From assembly GCF_958295425.1 (NCBI RefSeq), contig NC_081141.1:16627087-16691086 (forward strand): a stretch of DNA of 64,000 nt. The letters run 5' to 3'. The position numbers and the translations under genes were made by a program. This document shows positions 60,430-64,000 of this stretch, one piece after another. Source of the DNA: Solea solea. Taxonomy: Eukaryota; Chordata; Actinopteri; Pleuronectiformes; Soleidae. Within the stretch, counting starts at the first letter, position 1, and the number at the start of each line of letters is the position of its first letter. The notes below the pieces were generated by a model. The model was not told where the DNA came from. It saw only the letters and a program-made list of their open reading frames with translations, and did no database searches.

Positions 60430-61230
60430 GTGTTCTGTATGTTGTCTATGTGTGAGACATTTAACCGGAGGTGTAATAAAGTGAAACTGATGCGATGGTT
60501 TTGATTCTCAACAGAACAAACACTGCATGTGCTCATGACTGATCTGTGTCCTCTCTTCACCCCTTGCCAGAAATGCCTCAGTGAAGTTATTTCCTGGCGA
60601 GCAAGACTCCACTGCCCTTCGACCACAGATGTGGCTACAAATGTACATATATATATATTTTTCCTTTACACATTTTCAGCTGTGAAGCTTTGTCTGGACG
60701 CCCGCGGCTGTGGTGACTCTGCCAATGGGCGATCTCTTCACTCAGACTCCCTTATCTGCCCCTTTGACTCTATCTACCCCATCATTCCCCTCCAGCTTTT
60801 CCGTCCCTCTCAGCGGGGACGTCAAGACAATCCGCTCCGGTGACACTTTTACAGGTCGTCCGGGGGTTGAACTGTGACCCCTTAATCCCCCTCTTGCCCA
60901 AAACTGTCACATGATGTAAAGGAGCCAATAAATGAGCGGCAAATTGCCTGTCAAACACCTGCTGGTGAAGACGACGAGAGTCTACTCTTACAAAACAAAT
61001 ACCGGGGTAAAGGAGACAAGAGCGGCCCGGTTCCAATTGACCAGAAACCCCTCCTTAATGGCGCCTTGCCTCCTTTAAAACACTCACAGAATCTTTCAGT
61101 AAAGTAACATCAACTCTGCTGGATATGACGCAAATTGCAAGTAACAGGAGCTGTCAGCAGTCTTGTTCTCCGTGGGACAAATAAGTTCAATGTTCAGCTG
61201 AATGAATCGGCGCTGACAGGAGGAGAGCTC
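60430..61230. other. Intergenic, no gene recognised
   Basis: Unique sequence; open frames here are short and lack similarity. Confidence 0.4.
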
Positions 61231-61239
61231 CCTCGGCTG

Positions 61240-61640
61240 ATTCCAGTCACGGCGCATTGTTTGCCTCACCTCCTAATTGCTCTTGCTCGTGTAATTAACT
61301 AATTGCAGGCCATTATGATTTTAGAAATGATTGTTTAATTCAGTGCAATGAGAGTAGTGTTGTTATCATCTGGGGCAGAGGTTCAAGGAAATGGCCCCGG
61401 CACGCTGGGAGCCACCATCTGAAATAAGTAAGAGGGACAAAAAATGATTCAGACTTAATTGTGACATAATCCCATCAGCAGTCGTCATCGTTGATGAGTT
61501 TCTTCGGGCACTTTAGAAGGGAAAATTATGATTTCAACATTAAAAAAGGATGCTTTGCGCTGTATGACAGCTTTGTAATCACCGCTTGGGTTATTTGTAA
61601 TTAAAAAGAACATGAAATCCTTTGAGTTGTGCACGTTGAT
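61240..61640. promoter_or_regulatory. Candidate conserved non-coding element (homeodomain-site cluster)
   Basis: A repeat-free segment with a dense run of TAATT cores: CCTAATTGC (61272-61280), GTAATTAACTAATTGC (61291-61306), CATTATGATT, then TTGTTTAATTCAGTG and further on TTTGTAATTAAAAAG (about 61594-61608). It has the strongest enhancer-like look in the intergenic part. There is no coding frame. Function is inferred only. Confidence 0.35.
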
Positions 61641-64000
61641 GTCCAAATACGAGTGATAAAAGTCAAAGACAACCGCAAGACAATCGCTGCTTATCGTGAA
61701 TCTATCAAACGTGTGTATTTCACCTCCCGCCCGCGTTTAGCGCCGGAGAAGTTTGCTGACTTTACGTTGTTTGCAGTAAATACCAAAGCTCAAAATGAAA
61801 GGTAATATCCAATGACCTTTCCGATGAGACCCATCTGCATTATTCAAGCCGGGCGCAGGCAGATTTGAAGCACAATCGACTAAACAATGCACCCGAGTCA
61901 TGATTTATTCACCCAGCTGCTTCATGACCTGCAAGTATGGCCAATGACAAATGCCGGACATTTTTGTTGAAACTGGGAGAAAGAAACTATAGTAACATAA
62001 AAGTGGGATTTTTGTTTTTTTTCATTCGACCAATTTTCCCTAAAACTATCCATTTTAACACAGTCCACACAAACACACACACACACACAGACACAGTATT
62101 TCTAAAAACCAGAGTGCCTTTCCCTGTTGCAGAGTGAAATGTGTTGTAAGTATTTAGACCCTTTTTTGTGGCACTCCAAATTATGCTTGTGTGTATCCTG
62201 TTTGCCTCAGTTGTCCTTGAAATGTGTCTACAACTTGAACAACAGAGCCAGACTGAATTAATTAGACGTAAGTTTTTGAAAAGGCAGGGTCCCTCCTTTG
62301 GAACTGTAACGTCAGGGCGAGCACAGATCACAGATCACACAGCATAAAGCTATTTATTTATATAATTACAGGAGCCCAAATGCCGTCAATCACTGTGAAA
62401 TGAAATAATGAAGTTTGGAAAACGTCACGCTCTCCTCAGAGAGAATGGTCAGAGTTGTGGGACAGAAAAATCTACCCAATGCAGACAGGCCAGTGAAGAG
62501 GACCCGCGCGTTAAACTGACACAGATGACACACATCTGCACTACAATGTCCACAAGTACAAAATCGAGACACCATTGAAGTGGCTTTGGGACAAGTCTTT
62601 GCCTCTGTCCTTGTGTGGCCTTGGTCTAAGCCCAGACTTACAGGGATCTCTGGGACTGAGACGCTTAAATCGGATCTGAGCTTGAGAGGATCTGCCTATA
62701 AGAAATGGATAAACAGCATTTCAATCTACATGAAATAGTCATGAAATCATTTTTGTTCACTTGTATTTCCTTTCTATTTAAGCTTTACAGATCTACAGAA
62801 ACTTGTTGAGAACAACAAAGAATATTGAGTCCCACTGTCTGAACTGAAACCAAGGAGGACGTTCTTCCATTGCTCCAAATGATTTTTTTGAAGTGAGACA
62901 ATATTTACCACTCTGACGTACGCACCTATGGAAAAATATCGAGAAAAATGAGAAAGAGATATGAGGTTTCTCTGTAAATCCACCTCCACATTTACTGTTA
63001 CAGTGCGAGTTTGTCATTTAATTAACATCTTTCAACCAATGACCGCACTCGAGGACATCAATGCGAGCGAGGCCTTTTTTTTTTGTCCATTTCAGTTTAT
63101 GGATTTCTCTGCCTCAATTCACAATTGTTCCAGAGAGGAAAAACGACGGCGTTGTTGAATAGAGATGCTTCCTTCACTACCACTTATGAGCTTCATACAG
63201 ACCTTTCAAAGTGCACAAAAAATGTCCATGTACCAATTTGCACGTTTGTTTAACTTGACCGTGAGGGATGAAAGCATCTGGTCGAACGAGTTCTAAAAAG
63301 ACAGCGTAGGTGCTTCTTGTTTTTGTTTGCATTAATATTCCAGTGTGTAAGTTTCATACTTTACGTGCACAATGCCGACTATTAAAATTGATCCTTCATC
63401 CTTTTATGTTTTCAGCGGAGATCTGATGTGTCATCAGCGTCTGTTTCATGGACATTTATTTCAACACAAGTCTACACTGGTCCATAATCTGCACCACACT
63501 GTATGTATAAGCCACTTTGTCATATACAGACACACGCTGTTATCTCCATCAGCGAGTCAGTCGGAGGAATTGATATGCGTTCTGCTGCGGCGAGCTGCTT
63601 ATTGTTCTACGGTGGAACCCTCCAGGGCCCGCGTGGTTGTCTGTCTGTTCCGTCTCATATCCAACCTGTCTGTCCAACGTCTAATGATTTTCTTCTCAGT
63701 TGCCCGTACTTCGGCGGCGAGTCCTTAAGCGCGTCGCCAAGGGGCCTCGTAATGTAACTTGACCCCGCCTCTCCTCCTGTCAGTCATTGCCTATGACCCG
63801 TCCGTCATCTGGTGTATAATTACGCCGTACAGCTACCTCTCCTGTCCTGTCCGTCACTGTAGCTTTCAAAGGCCGCATGTGTTCAGACGAAGGGCGAGCG
63901 AGTGAGCTCCCCCTCATAGTGTGGTGTGGGGGGGGCTGGGCTGACACACACCGGCCAAGCCCGTCGCCGACAGAAACACAAACTTCTGAGAAAAGAGCTC
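61641..64000. other. Intergenic, no gene recognised
   Basis: Unique sequence with a short (AC)n near 62071-62091. The GC-rich, repeat-poor end (about 63540-64000) has no recognisable exon, but a first exon or promoter of a gene beyond the window cannot be excluded. Confidence 0.4.

Noticed and set aside
1..64000. CRISPR arrays, operons, phage or bacterial mobile elements
   Set aside because: None seen. Spaced direct repeats are microsatellites, and gene structure is that of an intron-containing eukaryote.
1..64000. tRNA, rRNA or snRNA genes
   Set aside because: No cloverleaf with A and B boxes or rRNA core was recognised by eye; a tRNAscan/Infernal run would be decisive.

Overview
The window is vertebrate nuclear DNA, most likely from a teleost fish. 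It carries spliced exons with GT/AG borders, many (CA/TG)n and (AT)n microsatellites, and teleost-type dispersed repeats: hAT, Kolobok-like and piggyBac-like MITEs and a LINE tail ending in CTGGTTAAATAAAGG. There are no operons, ribosome binding sites or prokaryotic features.

One protein-coding gene is recognisable: ephrin-A5 (efna5; a or b paralogue not resolved), on the + strand. Exon 1, with the signal peptide and start codon, lies upstream of the window. Exon 2 (6771-7063), exon 3 (19221-19286), exon 4 (19710-19790) and the coding part of exon 5 (21419-21543) join in frame. Together they give 187 full codons plus the last base of an Arg codon: most of the Eph-receptor-binding domain, the linker and the GPI-anchor signal. 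A 3' UTR of about 4.6 kb probably runs to a poly(A) signal at 26157-26162.

Layout: 1-6770 is the 3' part of intron 1; 7064-19220 is intron 2; 19287-19709 is intron 3; 19791-21418 is intron 4; 21544 to about 26185 is 3' UTR. The remaining 38 kb or so shows no exon I can recognise. It is intergenic DNA with transposon remnants, microsatellites and unique AT-rich blocks that could be conserved regulatory elements. In mammals the region 3' of EFNA5 is also gene-poor, so this fits.

The transposon layer is clear enough to reconstruct in places. It includes one MITE nested inside an inverted copy of its own family (about 26.28-26.79 kb), two TTAA-flanked Kolobok-like elements in inverted orientation 5.5 kb apart (51.73-52.36 and 57.84-58.41 kb), a TTAA/CCC...GGG piggyBac-like element (31.97-32.43 kb), and several hAT-type elements with 8-bp target duplications. 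I found no sign of a new biochemical system. The more interesting points are the cassette-type exon 4, a cluster of Pumilio-type motifs in the 3' UTR, the nested and inverted MITEs, and a few candidate enhancers.
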